From contig CAVENX010000004.1 in NCBI GenBank assembly GCA_963617275.1, positions 78,371 to 142,370 on the forward strand: a stretch of DNA of 64,000 nucleotides, written 5' to 3'. This stretch comes from Limivicinus sp963617275. Lineage in GTDB: Bacteria; Bacillota; Clostridia; Oscillospirales; Oscillospiraceae. The notes beneath the pieces were generated by a model. The model saw nothing but the letters and a program-made list of their open reading frames with translations, ran no database searches and had not been told where the DNA came from. Of this stretch, positions 15,638-25,102 are shown one piece after another (position 1 is the stretch's first letter; each line of letters starts with the position of its first letter). Both the position numbers and the translations under genes were made by a program.

Positions 15638-15700
15638 TGACGGAATATGCAAGTGCATCTCCCTGTGAAATACGTTTGCATATTCCGTCACGATTTTTTT
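15638..15700 (+). terminator. Intercistronic terminator or attenuator between TAXI protein and permease
   Basis: TGACGGAATATGCAA (15638-15652) pairs perfectly with TTGCATATTCCGTCA (15676-15690), followed by CGATTTTTTT. It looks like a partly read-through terminator inside the operon. The permease ribosome site begins directly after it. Confidence 0.7.
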
Positions 15701-15717
15701 ATCAAGGAGTCGATATT

Positions 15718-17670
15718 ATGTCGGATAAAACCAAAAATAATCACGTAGACGTCGGAACGGCGGAAGACGTCGAAAAGCTCATGCGCAAGTACGACAAGGA
15801 GTCCAACACCCGTATATGGGAGGGGAAGCCCGCCGTCATAGTCCGTGCGATCATGGTGATTTTCTCACTCTACTGCATTTATTCCACGCTTTTCTCTGTC
15901 GCTGCGCTCGAAAGAAGACTGACCGCGTTCCTCGCGCTCGTCGTTGTCATGGGCTACCTTACATATCCCGCCAGCAAGCACCATGTGCGCCACAACTATA
16001 TTCCCTGGTACGATATCGTGATCATGATAGTGGGCGCCGCATGTTTTCTCTACTTCTGCCTCGGTTATGACGCGATCATCGCAAAGCTCACAAGCGCGTC
16101 CAGAATAAAGCCGTTCCAGATATATATCGGCATTATCGGCATACTTATCCTTATGGAGCTGTGCCGCCGCTGTGTCGGCCTGCCGATACTGTGTGTCGTC
16201 GGCGTACTGCTTATCTATACCTTCTCCACGGGGCTGAGCGTCAAGAGGCTCATGTACACGCTTTTCTACACCACCTCCGGCGTTCTCGGCACGCCCGTAC
16301 AGGTCTGCGCAAAGTATATAGTCGTGTTCATTATCTTCGGTGCGTTCCTTGAGAGAACTGGCATTGCGGCGTTCTTCATTGACGTTGCGAACGCGCTTGT
16401 CGGCGGCTTCTCGGGCGGTCCGGCAAAGGTCGCAGTCATCTCCTCCGCGCTGTGCGGCATGGTTTCCGGCTCTTCCGTCGGCAACACCGTCACCACCGGC
16501 TCCGTCACTATCCCCATGATGAAAAAAACCGGCTACAAGGGCGAGTTCGCGGGCGCTGTCGAGGCCGCCGCGTCAACTGGCGGTCAGATAATGCCGCCTA
16601 TCATGGGAGCCGCCGCGTTCCTCATGGCGGAGTATATGAACGTCACCTATGCGGAAGTCGCGCTTCGCGCCATTCTGCCTGCCGTGCTCTATTTCACAGG
16701 TATCTTCGTCGCCGTGCATCTTGAAGCGAAGAAGCTGGGGCTTAAAGGTATCGACAGGGCGGAGCTGCCCAAGCTTTCAAAGCTCTGGAAAAAGCTCTAT
16801 CTGCTGCTGCCGCTGGTCGTGCTCGTATATCTCGTCACCACCAATACCCGTACCATGCAGTTCTCGGCAAGCATCGCAATACTCTTTGCCATTGTTGTAA
16901 GCCTTTTTGACAAGGATAACCGCATCACCTTCAACAAGCTTCTTGAGGCGCTTGAAGCCGGCGGAAAGAGCACCGTTACCATTGCCGTCGCCTGCTCCAT
17001 GGCCGGTCTTATCTCCGGCTGCATCACCGCGACCGGTCTTGCCTCAAAGCTCATCTCCGCAGTCGTCAGCATTTCCAGCTCCGTCACGGTGATCGACCCG
17101 ACGATGGTCGCGCTGTTCCTGACCATGATCTGCTGCATCGTGCTCGGCATGGGCGTTCCCACCACCGCAAACTACTGCATCATGGCCTCCACCTGCGCGC
17201 CCATTCTCATCACCATCGGCGTACCCAAGATCGCGGCGCACTTCTTCGTGTTCTACTTCGGCATCGTCGCGGATATCACGCCTCCCGTTGCGCTCGCGGC
17301 CTACGCCGGTTCGGCCATCGCAAAATCCAACCCGATGAAAACGGGCGTCACCGCCACAAAGCTTGCTATCGCCGCGTTCATCGTACCGTATATATTCTGC
17401 ATGAACCCCGCAATGCTGCTGGTCGATGTTACCGCACTCGGCATCGTGCAGATAATCATAACCTCGCTCTGCGGCCTCATAGGCGTCGCGGCGGCGCTCG
17501 AGGGTTATCTGTGCGCTCAGATGCACCCCGTCGTGCGCGTAATATCCGCCGTCGGCGGCCTTCTGATGATGGATCCCGGCAGTCTTACGGACATCGTTGG
17601 CATCGCGCTTCTTGCCGGTGTATTCGTCTGGCAGAAGATAAAGGAAAAGAGATCTCTCAAAACCGCATAA
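15718..17670 (+). CDS. TRAP transporter fused permease (small plus large subunit)
   Basis: The 650-residue inner-membrane protein joins the four-helix small subunit (about 40-160) to the large ion-coupled subunit (about 160-640). The large subunit has FGAFLERTGIAAFFIDVANAL, GSVTIPMMKK and EAAASTGGQIMPPIMGAAAFLM, typical of fused TAXI-type permeases. ATG 15718 follows AAGGAG. An earlier in-frame ATG at 15637 falls inside the preceding hairpin and has no ribosome site. It pairs with the TAXI protein to import its substrate with sodium or protons. A terminator follows at 17683. Confidence 0.93.
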   Translation: MSDKTKNNHVDVGTAEDVEKLMRKYDKESNTRIWEGKPAVIVRAIMVIFSLYCIYSTLFSVAALERRLTAFLALVVVMGYLTYPASKHHVRHNYIPWYDIVIMIVGAACFLYFCLGYDAIIAKLTSASRIKPFQIYIGIIGILILMELCRRCVGLPILCVVGVLLIYTFSTGLSVKRLMYTLFYTTSGVLGTPVQVCAKYIVVFIIFGAFLERTGIAAFFIDVANALVGGFSGGPAKVAVISSALCGMVSGSSVGNTVTTGSVTIPMMKKTGYKGEFAGAVEAAASTGGQIMPPIMGAAAFLMAEYMNVTYAEVALRAILPAVLYFTGIFVAVHLEAKKLGLKGIDRAELPKLSKLWKKLYLLLPLVVLVYLVTTNTRTMQFSASIAILFAIVVSLFDKDNRITFNKLLEALEAGGKSTVTIAVACSMAGLISGCITATGLASKLISAVVSISSSVTVIDPTMVALFLTMICCIVLGMGVPTTANYCIMASTCAPILITIGVPKIAAHFFVFYFGIVADITPPVALAAYAGSAIAKSNPMKTGVTATKLAIAAFIVPYIFCMNPAMLLVDVTALGIVQIIITSLCGLIGVAAALEGYLCAQMHPVVRVISAVGGLLMMDPGSLTDIVGIALLAGVFVWQKIKEKRSLKTA

Positions 17671-17682
17671 TCCTGACACACC

Positions 17683-17711
17683 ATATGCCGCGGTTTTCCG
17701 CGGCATATTTT
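17683..17711. terminator. Terminator of the TRAP operon
   Basis: ATATGCCGCGG (17683-17693) pairs with CCGCGGCATAT (17698-17708), followed by TTTATTT. The T-run runs directly into the -35 hexamer of the next gene's promoter. Confidence 0.8.
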
Positions 17712-17713
17712 AT

Positions 17714-17742
17714 TTGACAGCGGCAAAACGGTACATTATAAT
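17714..17742 (+). promoter_or_regulatory. Consensus promoter of the LCP gene
   Basis: TTGACA (17714-17719) and TATAAT (17737-17742) are both perfect, with a 17-bp spacer, 43 bp upstream of the ATG at 17785. Confidence 0.8.
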
Positions 17743-17784
17743 AACCATAATGCTTATTATATATTTTGCAGTTGAGGAAAAGAT

Positions 17785-18771
17785 ATGAACAGATGGGTCA
17801 AAATTGCGCTTGATGTGCTTGCGGGATTACTTGTAGTCGCGCTGCTGCTGGTTATTATTGCCGTAGGCAAGCTCAGCGCGGCAACAGGCGGAAAGGTTTC
17901 ATTCCCGTCGCTCGCCGCTCAGTTTTTCAGCGGGGATAACCGGCTGCGCGATGTGACGAATATCCTGCTCCTTGGTGTGGACAACGACCGCAGCGACGAT
18001 ATGGACTCCCGCGGCAATGCCGACGGGATAATGCTCGTGTCGATAAATCCGAAAACACGTGAGATCATCCTTACCTCCTTTATGCGCGACACCAAGGTCA
18101 GCGTGACCCCGTACAAGCGCGATAAGCTCACCCATGTATACCATGACTATGGGATAGAGACGTTCAAGGAGGTCTTTGAGAACAATTTCGGCATCCACGT
18201 AGATAACTATGCGCTTTTCAGCTATCTCGACATAATCGACATCGTTGATTACCTCGGCGGCGTAGAAGTCGATATCGCCGAGGAGGAAATTCCCGACGCC
18301 GAGGCGAAGATCAGGAGCGTGGCTGAGCTCAGGGGACTTGATTATACGGATTATCTCATCAACTGGTACGGTCCGGGCAGGATAAAGCTCAACGGCGTGC
18401 AGGTCGCGGGATATATGCGCATCCGCCCCGCCTACGGCGATTATGACGCCGGCAGAACGGAGCGCGTGAGATATGTGGCGACTCAGCTCATGGAGAAGCT
18501 CTATAAGCGGTCGCTGGCCGAGAAGATAGATTTCGCGGCTCTGGCGCTTTCAAAGATAGAAACAGATATGGACGGGGGCGATATGATCAAATATGCCCTC
18601 AACGCCAACAAAATAAGGTTCTATGACAGGATATCCGACAGAATACCCATTGACGGCAGCTTTACCTCGCAGAGCGACGGCAACGGCTACTATGCCGTGC
18701 CTGATTTTGAGATAAACAACACCCACCTTCAGGAGTCGATCTATCAGGGCATACATAATCCCGGCGAATGA
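17785..18771 (+). CDS. LytR-CpsA-Psr (LCP) family cell-wall polymer ligase
   Basis: The 328-residue membrane-anchored protein has one N-terminal membrane helix (about 8-30), with the LCP domain outside the cell. LCP enzymes move undecaprenyl-linked polymers such as teichoic acids or capsule onto peptidoglycan. ILLLGVDNDRSDDMDSRGNADGIMLVSINP, the catalytic-loop region, carries the conserved Arg and Asp residues. TSFMRDTKVSV and the later GYMRIRPAYGDYDAGRTERVRYV hold the other conserved arginines. It is transcribed alone from a consensus promoter. The TagO/WecA-type enzyme at 35465 could start the polymer that it attaches. Confidence 0.92.
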   Translation: MNRWVKIALDVLAGLLVVALLLVIIAVGKLSAATGGKVSFPSLAAQFFSGDNRLRDVTNILLLGVDNDRSDDMDSRGNADGIMLVSINPKTREIILTSFMRDTKVSVTPYKRDKLTHVYHDYGIETFKEVFENNFGIHVDNYALFSYLDIIDIVDYLGGVEVDIAEEEIPDAEAKIRSVAELRGLDYTDYLINWYGPGRIKLNGVQVAGYMRIRPAYGDYDAGRTERVRYVATQLMEKLYKRSLAEKIDFAALALSKIETDMDGGDMIKYALNANKIRFYDRISDRIPIDGSFTSQSDGNGYYAVPDFEINNTHLQESIYQGIHNPGE

Positions 18772-19000
18772 GCCGGAATAACCGCAGCGGCACATAGCCG
18801 TGCCGCCGCGCTGCTTGTCAGATAACCTCACAAAATCCCGCCTTATGTGTCCCGTCATAATTCCCGGCGCGGAAAAGAAAGGCAAAATAAAATAGTTTTT
18901 ATAAAAGTCTTGCATTTTATCATGTGGCTGTGTTAATATACCGTAAATCCGTTTTATAAAAGAGGCATACCCAATTTTTCAAAAATGGTGGATGACGCTT

Positions 19001-20122
19001 ATGAAAAAAACAGCCAACATTGAAATCAAGCAGCGAAACCGCAGCAGCATTTATCAGCTCCTTCGCAGGCACGAAGGTTTGTCTCGGCAGGATATTGTAA
19101 GCAAATTGCAGCTGTCTCTCCCGACGGTCACACAGAATCTGACAGAGCTGCTGCAGGAGGGGCTTATAAAGGAAAGCGGTACCATCGGGAATACCGGTGG
19201 GCGGCGGGCAAAGGCTTTTTCCACTGTCAGCGATGCCGGGACAGCTATCGGGGTGGATATTACCAGGAACCATATTACCGCCGTCGCGGTCGATCTGAAG
19301 GGCACAGTAGTAGCGCAGACAAAAAACAAAATCACGTTTGAGCGCAGCAAGAGCTATTACAGGCAGCTTGGAGATATCGTCGAAGAGACTATATCAGTCG
19401 GGAAGCTTGACAGGGAAAAGGTTCTCGGCGTCGGGATAGGCGTTCCCGGGCTTATAACGGCGGATCACCAGACGGTTTTCTACGGCGAGATACTTAATTT
19501 CACGGGCGCTACCTGTGAGGAATTTGCTCAGTACATCGATCTGCCGGTTGCACTGTTCAATGACGCAAACGCTGCGGGTTTTGCGGAAATGTGGACAAAT
19601 CCGGATATAAACAGCGCTTTTTATGTCATGCTCAGCAATAACGTCGGCGGCGCGATCTACAATAATCACCGTCAGTTCTGCGGGGAGCATATGCGTGCAG
19701 GCGAGATCGGGCATGTGATAATCGTGCCTGACGGGCTCCGCTGCTATTGCGGACAGCACGGCTGTGTCGATGCCTACTGTGCCGCGACGGTGCTTTCAAA
19801 TATGACCGACGGCAACCTGAAGCTCTTTTTTGAAAAGCTGGGTCACGGCGACGAAAAGGCAAAGCAGCTGTGGAGTGAGTATCTGCGCCACCTTGCCAAA
19901 GCGCTTATAAATGTGAGGATGCTCTTTGATTTTCCGATAATAATAGGCGGCTACGTCGGCGAATACATAGACGAGTATCTGCCCGATCTCAAGCTGCTTA
20001 TCGCCGGTAAAAATTCCTTTGAGAGCAATGCAGATTACATTCTCCCCTGCCGCTACAAAGTGGAATCCATCGCAACCGGCGCCGCGCTTTATTATATCGA
20101 CGAATTTCTGAATACGATCTGA
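19001..20122 (+). CDS. ROK-family transcriptional regulator (XylR/NagC type)
   Basis: The 373-residue regulator combines an N-terminal winged helix-turn-helix (about 15-65, RQDIVSKLQLSLPTVTQNLTEL) with a ROK sugar-kinase-like domain. GVDITRNHITAVAVDLKG resembles the phosphate loop, GVGIGVPGLI follows, and the ROK cysteine/histidine zinc site is present (GEIGHVII, then CYCGQHGCVDAYCA). ATG 19001 has GGTGG at proper distance; ATG 18992 does not. It probably senses a sugar or sugar phosphate and controls the PLP enzyme and ABC transporter genes that follow after a terminator. A TTGCAT/TAATAT promoter-like pair lies at 18910-18939. Confidence 0.92.
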   Translation: MKKTANIEIKQRNRSSIYQLLRRHEGLSRQDIVSKLQLSLPTVTQNLTELLQEGLIKESGTIGNTGGRRAKAFSTVSDAGTAIGVDITRNHITAVAVDLKGTVVAQTKNKITFERSKSYYRQLGDIVEETISVGKLDREKVLGVGIGVPGLITADHQTVFYGEILNFTGATCEEFAQYIDLPVALFNDANAAGFAEMWTNPDINSAFYVMLSNNVGGAIYNNHRQFCGEHMRAGEIGHVIIVPDGLRCYCGQHGCVDAYCAATVLSNMTDGNLKLFFEKLGHGDEKAKQLWSEYLRHLAKALINVRMLFDFPIIIGGYVGEYIDEYLPDLKLLIAGKNSFESNADYILPCRYKVESIATGAALYYIDEFLNTI

Positions 20123-20207
20123 CAACGACGGCCGGATCCCGGAAATCCCGGCGATCTCTCATTTTGAATTGTATTTCCCTGTTTTTGATTTATTTTTAAC
20201 ATTTTTG

Positions 20208-20238
20208 CCTTCCCGGCTGTTTGCCGGGAAGCTTTTTT
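20208..20238 (+). terminator. Terminator after the ROK regulator
   Basis: CTTCCCGGC (20209-20217) pairs with GCCGGGAAG (20223-20231), followed by CTTTTTT. The 333-bp gap from 20123 to 20455 holds this terminator and an AT-rich stretch in which I could not settle on one promoter. Confidence 0.8.
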
Positions 20239-20455
20239 ATTTTCTTTTTTGCGCAAAACGCACAAAAGACGGCTGCGGTTTTTGATTAAAAAAACGAAAA
20301 AAATTTCTCTTCTTGACAAGCTCTTATTTCTATGCAAGAATAAGTCAGCTCGTTTTATAAAGCAATTTGTCAAAACGATTTACTATATTATGCAAAATTT
20401 ACCCGGCGGCAGTTTTTGCATTGTCCGTGCGGCGTTCTGAGAGGGGATATCCGAA

Positions 20456-21511
20456 ATGCAGTCAAAAGAGAAACAATTGGCGGAACGTCTTGCCCGCCAG
20501 CCTAAGGTCGAACTGGGCTTCTACCCCACTCCGCTGTGCAGAATGGAAAAGCTCTCCGAAATGTTCGGGGTCGATCTTTTTATAAAACGCGAGGATTTTT
20601 CCGGTATAAGCGTTTTCGGCGGCAACAAAATGCGCAAACTTGAATTTGTTTTCGGCGACGTGCTCAGATCCGGCTGCGACACGGTGTTCACATACGGCGC
20701 AACGCAGTCCAACCACGCCATGCAGACCGCCACTGCGGCGCGCAAGTGCGGTGTGGAGCCTGTACTGTGGCTGACGGAATTTGTCAGGCCCGAGAAAAAC
20801 GACGTGCGCGCCAATCTCCTGCTCGACGCGATCCTCGGTGCGGAGGTGCACATTATAACCCCCAAGCAGGCCGGCGACCACGAAGGCACCACAAGGAGCC
20901 GCCGTCTGGAGCTGGAGGCAGACGGGCACAGGGTCTATGACATTCTGGGCGGTGCGGCAAACGCCATAGGCGGCTGCGGCTTTACTGAAGGTTTTCTGGA
21001 GCTGTACCGGCAGATGGCGGCCTTCGGCAAAACGCCGGACTACGTGTTTACCACGACCGGTTCGGGCGGTACGCTCTCCGGACTTGTCGCGGCGAAGAAA
21101 GCTCTCGGACTTGACACAAGAATAGTCGGTATACGGGTAGCCGATAAGAGCGCGTCATACAAGGAAGGTATAGTAAAGCTTGCAAACGACGTCCTTGAAT
21201 ATCTCGGCTATGACAGGACGGCGGAAGACGGCGACTTTGAAGTGAACGCCGATTACTACGGCGCGGGCTATGAGATCCCTTACGAGCCCGCCAACGACAC
21301 AATACGGCTTGTCGCAAGGGAAGAGGGCATAATGCTTGACCCCGTATACACCGGCAAGGGCTTCAACGGAATGTTGGAGTACATAAAAAACGGCACGGTC
21401 AGCCCCGGAAGCAGCGTCGTATTCCTCCACACGGGCGGAACGACCGCGCTTTTTGCCGAGCCTTCGATAGTCGGTTCTCTTTCAAGAAACGACAAATGCT
21501 ATTATCTGTAA
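20456..21511 (+). CDS. PLP-dependent enzyme, D-cysteine desulfhydrase/ACC deaminase family
   Basis: The 351-residue cytoplasmic enzyme belongs to fold-type II PLP enzymes. GGNKMRKLEF places the PLP-binding lysine at K58, and the following TYGATQSNHAMQTATAARKCG is the conserved substrate-side loop with the QSNH block. GSGGTLSGL is the phosphate cup. Members deaminate D-cysteine, other D-amino acids or aminocyclopropane carboxylate; sequence alone does not choose. It begins with GAGAGGGG upstream and lies 52 bp ahead of a sugar-type ABC transporter, so the enzyme may act on the imported compound. Confidence 0.88.
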   Translation: MQSKEKQLAERLARQPKVELGFYPTPLCRMEKLSEMFGVDLFIKREDFSGISVFGGNKMRKLEFVFGDVLRSGCDTVFTYGATQSNHAMQTATAARKCGVEPVLWLTEFVRPEKNDVRANLLLDAILGAEVHIITPKQAGDHEGTTRSRRLELEADGHRVYDILGGAANAIGGCGFTEGFLELYRQMAAFGKTPDYVFTTTGSGGTLSGLVAAKKALGLDTRIVGIRVADKSASYKEGIVKLANDVLEYLGYDRTAEDGDFEVNADYYGAGYEIPYEPANDTIRLVAREEGIMLDPVYTGKGFNGMLEYIKNGTVSPGSSVVFLHTGGTTALFAEPSIVGSLSRNDKCYYL

Positions 21512-21563
21512 GTAATTTTCTCAAAGCGGAGAAATTTACCAATATACAAAAAGGAGACATCAA

Positions 21564-22928
21564 ATGAAAAAACTTCTCGCACTTATGCTCGCAGCCTGCA
21601 TGGTTTTTGCACTCTGCGGCGCAGCCCACGCTGACGGCGTTGAGATCGCCCCCGGCTCCAATAAGTCCGCATCCGGCACAACCGACAAGGACGTCATGCT
21701 CGACTTCTGGTGCATCTGGCCCGAAACCAACGCACGCGCAAAGTACTTCATCGAGAAGCTTGACGAGTTCAGCAAGCTCTACGAAGAAGAGACCGGCATC
21801 TCCGTCGATGCAAAGTACGTTGCATGGGACGGCTACGAAGGACTTATAGACAAGACCCTCGCAGGCGCTGTTTCCGGTGAGACTCCCGTTCTCTCCCTCG
21901 CAGGCGCACAGCTGATCCGCAACGTTTACCCCCTCGCTACTGATCTTTCCAAGCTTCTCTCTCAGGAGACCATCGACAACTACATGGACAGCCTTCTTAA
22001 CACCGGCTGCTACCAGGACGGCAAGCTCGTTGCTGTTCCCGGCGGACGTTCCTACATGTGCCTGCTCGTAAACAAATCCCTCGTTGAGCAGTCCGGCCAT
22101 ACTCTTGATGAGCTTGACACATGGGACGGCGTACATGAGGTTTCCAAGGACATCGCCGCCCTCGGCGATGATATTGAAGGCTTCGGCATCTTCTGGGACA
22201 GCGATGCATGGGGCTGGGAGTCCATGGTTTACTCCTACGGCGGATACATTGACAACGAAGACGGCACCGTCGTCACCTTCGCAGACACACCCGCAGGCGC
22301 AGCTCCCATAAAGCTCGTCCGCGAAATGCTTGAGGATGGCTCCTGCTACTCCTACTACGGCGAATCCACCGACCTTGAAGCTCTCACCGAGAAGCTCGTC
22401 ACCGGCAAGCTCGGTATGCGCGACGCATCCATCAACTCCTACGGCTCCTGCAAGGAAATGATCGAAAAGAACGGCTACGACGTTGAGCTCGTTCTCCTGC
22501 CCCAGCCCAAGGGCGAAGGCTGCGAGGAAGATTGGGTCGGCAACGGCGGCTCCAACATCATGATCCTTGAGAACGCGACCGACACCCAGAAGCAGGTTGC
22601 AGCCGCATTCCTCACCTATCTTGCACAGGATGAGAATGTTGCCGAGTGGAACAACACCTCCGCTTACCTTGCTTACACCAAGTCCGTTTACGAGTCCGAC
22701 GCATTCAAAGAAGTTCTCAAAGACCCCAACATGGCAGCGATCAGAGACAACCTCCAGAACCTGCATGTCCGTCCCAACAACACCCATTGGCGTGAGATGT
22801 ACACCCACATCTATGCCGACCTTGAGTACTTCACCATGCACTTTGAAGAGTTCGACGACGCAAAGATAGACGAAATGGTAAAGGGTTGGCAGGAGTATTG
22901 CCAGCAGATCATTGACGAAGATTACTGA
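21564..22928 (+). CDS. ABC transporter sugar-type extracellular solute-binding protein
   Basis: The 454-residue exported protein has a signal peptide (1-23, ACMVFALCGAAHA). The cysteine in it is not followed by a clear lipobox spacing. The body is a family 1 (maltose-type) binding protein: LDEFSKLYEEETGISVDAKYV, YPLATDLSKLLSQ, VAVPGGRSYMCLLVNKSLVEQSG. AAAAGGAG precedes the ATG. Aromatic residues near WCIWPE and WDSDAWGWESMVYSYGG probably line the ligand site. It delivers substrate to the permease pair at 24148 and 25103. The ligand is unknown. Confidence 0.92.
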   Translation: MKKLLALMLAACMVFALCGAAHADGVEIAPGSNKSASGTTDKDVMLDFWCIWPETNARAKYFIEKLDEFSKLYEEETGISVDAKYVAWDGYEGLIDKTLAGAVSGETPVLSLAGAQLIRNVYPLATDLSKLLSQETIDNYMDSLLNTGCYQDGKLVAVPGGRSYMCLLVNKSLVEQSGHTLDELDTWDGVHEVSKDIAALGDDIEGFGIFWDSDAWGWESMVYSYGGYIDNEDGTVVTFADTPAGAAPIKLVREMLEDGSCYSYYGESTDLEALTEKLVTGKLGMRDASINSYGSCKEMIEKNGYDVELVLLPQPKGEGCEEDWVGNGGSNIMILENATDTQKQVAAAFLTYLAQDENVAEWNNTSAYLAYTKSVYESDAFKEVLKDPNMAAIRDNLQNLHVRPNNTHWREMYTHIYADLEYFTMHFEEFDDAKIDEMVKGWQEYCQQIIDEDY

Positions 22929-22948
22929 TATCAAGCGATACTGAGCAG

Positions 22949-22985
22949 ACATCTATAAAGAGCTTTATGCTCTTTATAGATGTTT
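22949..22985 (+). terminator. Intercistronic hairpin after the binding-protein gene
   Basis: ACATCTATAAAGAGC (22949-22963) pairs perfectly with GCTCTTTATAGATGT (22969-22983), with only a short T-run. It sits between the binding protein and ATPase genes and probably favours the binding-protein message. Confidence 0.65.
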
Positions 22986-23129
22986 CTTGCGAATAAAACG
23001 CGGCCGGCCGGGGAGGTGTTTTCCCGCGGCCGCCGCATTGAAACTGATAATGCTTTGTGCAGCGCACTGACAATTGCTGAGCTCAATGGTCCGTTGCGCT
23101 GCATCTGCCAATCGAAAGGATACAGCACC

Positions 23130-24161
23130 ATGTCTATTATAATGAAAGATATAAAGAAACAGTATCCGGGAAGCAAAGCGCCTGTAATGGAGCACTTCGA
23201 CCTGACCATCGAAGAAGGCTCATTCACCGTGCTTCTTGGTCCATCCGGCTGCGGCAAAACCACGGCATTGAGAATGATCGCGGGGCTTGAGGACGTGACC
23301 GGGGGAAGCATATATATCGACGACACGGATATCACCGATGTAGATCCGGGCGAGCGCAATATCGCCATGGTTTTCCAGAATTATGCAATCTATCCGCACA
23401 TGACTGTGCGTGGAAATATAGAATTCGGTCTTAAGAACTACAAGATTGAAAAGGACGAAATCAAAAAGCGCGTTGACTACGTTCTCGGGATGTGCGGGCT
23501 GACGGAGTACGCCGACAGGAAGCCCAGCCAGCTCTCCGGCGGTCAGAGGCAGCGTGTCGCTCTTGCAAGGGCAATATCAAAGTCCCCGAAGGCTTTTCTT
23601 ATGGACGAGCCGCTTTCCAACCTCGACGCAAAGCTGCGCACGCAGATGCGCACCGAGATGATACAGCTCTATAACCAGCTCGGCTGCACCTTTGTATACG
23701 TCACGCATGACCAGACAGAGGCCATGACCATGGGCACGAATATCGTCGTTATCTACAACGGCAAGATCATGCAGCAGGCCACGCCCCAGGAGATATACAA
23801 CAACCCCGCAAACCTCTTCGTCGCGCAGTTCATCGGCGACCCCGGAATGAATGCTCTCCAGCTCGATTCCGGAAGCTTCGCCGCATTCAAACCGAGAGAC
23901 ATTTCCTTCGGCGAGAAGGCGGACGGCCTCAATCTCTCCGGCACCGTTCTGACGTGCGAGTTCCTCGGATACGACAACATGATAAATGTTGACATCGGCT
24001 GCGGCAGCATAGTTATCCGCGCACGCGAACACAAAAACTACGGCGACAGAATTTCGTTCAACGTAGCCGAGAAAGATCTGTACTATTTTGACGCTGATCA
24101 GAACCGGATCTACGAAAAAGCGCCGGGACAGGTGGTGAAGGTATTCCATGTCAACGACTGA
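23130..24161 (+). CDS. Sugar ABC transporter ATPase (UgpC/MsmK-type)
   Basis: The 343-residue ATPase has Walker A GPSGCGKTT, signature LSGGQRQR, Walker B AFLMDEPLS and the H-loop THDQTEAMTMG. A C-terminal beta-rich extension (about 235-340) is of the OB/TOBE type found in MalK-like subunits. ATG 23130 is used because GAAAGGA precedes it and the protein then begins MSIIMKDIKKQYPGSK; upstream in-frame sequence is GC-rich leader. Many Firmicutes share one such ATPase among sugar transporters, but here it is encoded with its own permeases. Confidence 0.94.
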   Translation: MSIIMKDIKKQYPGSKAPVMEHFDLTIEEGSFTVLLGPSGCGKTTALRMIAGLEDVTGGSIYIDDTDITDVDPGERNIAMVFQNYAIYPHMTVRGNIEFGLKNYKIEKDEIKKRVDYVLGMCGLTEYADRKPSQLSGGQRQRVALARAISKSPKAFLMDEPLSNLDAKLRTQMRTEMIQLYNQLGCTFVYVTHDQTEAMTMGTNIVVIYNGKIMQQATPQEIYNNPANLFVAQFIGDPGMNALQLDSGSFAAFKPRDISFGEKADGLNLSGTVLTCEFLGYDNMINVDIGCGSIVIRAREHKNYGDRISFNVAEKDLYYFDADQNRIYEKAPGQVVKVFHVND

Positions 24162-25092
24162 GAAAGACGGGCAGGTTTTCAGAAAGCTGGAGCCGCGTGA
24201 AAAAAGCAAGGCGTATCTCTTCTTCAACAAACTTCTGAAAAACCCATACGTGCTTATTGCCCCCGCCGAAATACTTGCTGTCTGCACAACGCTGTATTCC
24301 ATTTTCTTCTGCATCGTCATAAGTTTCTACAAGTGGGATCTTATAACGAACAAGAAGGTTTTTGTCGGGCTTAAGAACTTCAAGTATATTTTCAACAACG
24401 ACGCCTTCCGGCAATCCTTCAGCAACACCATAATTTTCGTCCTGGCGACCGTTCTCGGCGGACTGATCCTGCAAACGCTGTGCGGTGTTTTCCTGAACAA
24501 GGACAAGCCCGCCCACAACTTCGTCCAGACCATCATTTTCACACCGCATATAATCGCAACCGTCGTTGTGGCATCCGTCTTTATGTATCTGATGCTGCCC
24601 AAGGGCGGCGTGTTCAACTCGATCCTCGCCGTTTTCGGCATAAAGCCGTCATATTGGTACATGAGCGCCGACTCCGCGCTCGCGTCGATGATATTCATCG
24701 TGGTCTGGAAAGGGCTTGGCTATGGGACGCTGATCGTTGTGTCCGGCCTGCGCGCTATCCCGAATTACGTGTATGAAGCGGCAAAGCTTGACAAGGCGGG
24801 AAAGCTGAAAACCTTTTTCAGCATCACCGTCCCGCTGCTCTCCCCCACGATATTCTATCTGCTCGTCACATCAACTGTCTCCTCGTTCACGACCTTTGAC
24901 ATCATCAGCATGATGACGCAGGGCGGGCCGAGCGGATCGACCAACATGCTTGCTTATTATATCTACCAGCAGGGTATGCAGTTCCAGCACTATGGGCGTG
25001 CAATGGCGGCCGCCGTCGTGCTGCTGATACTGACGAGCACGATTTCCGCGCTGCAATTTATAATCGCCGGAAAGAAAGTCCATTATCAGTGA
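24148..25092 (+). CDS. Sugar ABC transporter permease (MalF/UgpA-type)
   Basis: The 314-residue inner-membrane protein has about six membrane segments. The cytoplasmic EAA loop that docks on the ATPase reads YEAAKLDKAGKLKTFFSITVPLLSP, the normal form. The gene overlaps the ATPase gene by 14 bp, so the two are cotranslated. The N-terminus carries a short charged tail before the first helix (NPYVLIAPAEILAVCTTLYSIFF). It forms a heterodimer with the next gene's product. Confidence 0.94.
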   Translation: MSTTEKDGQVFRKLEPREKSKAYLFFNKLLKNPYVLIAPAEILAVCTTLYSIFFCIVISFYKWDLITNKKVFVGLKNFKYIFNNDAFRQSFSNTIIFVLATVLGGLILQTLCGVFLNKDKPAHNFVQTIIFTPHIIATVVVASVFMYLMLPKGGVFNSILAVFGIKPSYWYMSADSALASMIFIVVWKGLGYGTLIVVSGLRAIPNYVYEAAKLDKAGKLKTFFSITVPLLSPTIFYLLVTSTVSSFTTFDIISMMTQGGPSGSTNMLAYYIYQQGMQFQHYGRAMAAAVVLLILTSTISALQFIIAGKKVHYQ

Positions 25093-25102
25093 GGGTAGAA
25101 CT

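Noticed and set aside
14525..15691. 388-codon minus-strand frame antisense to the TAXI gene
   Set aside because: It is a shadow frame; the plus strand encodes a clear TAXI binding protein with signal peptide and ribosome site.
21399..22952. 517-codon minus-strand frame antisense to the sugar-binding protein gene
   Set aside because: Its composition is valine- and glycine-heavy without domains, and the coding strand carries a recognisable binding protein.
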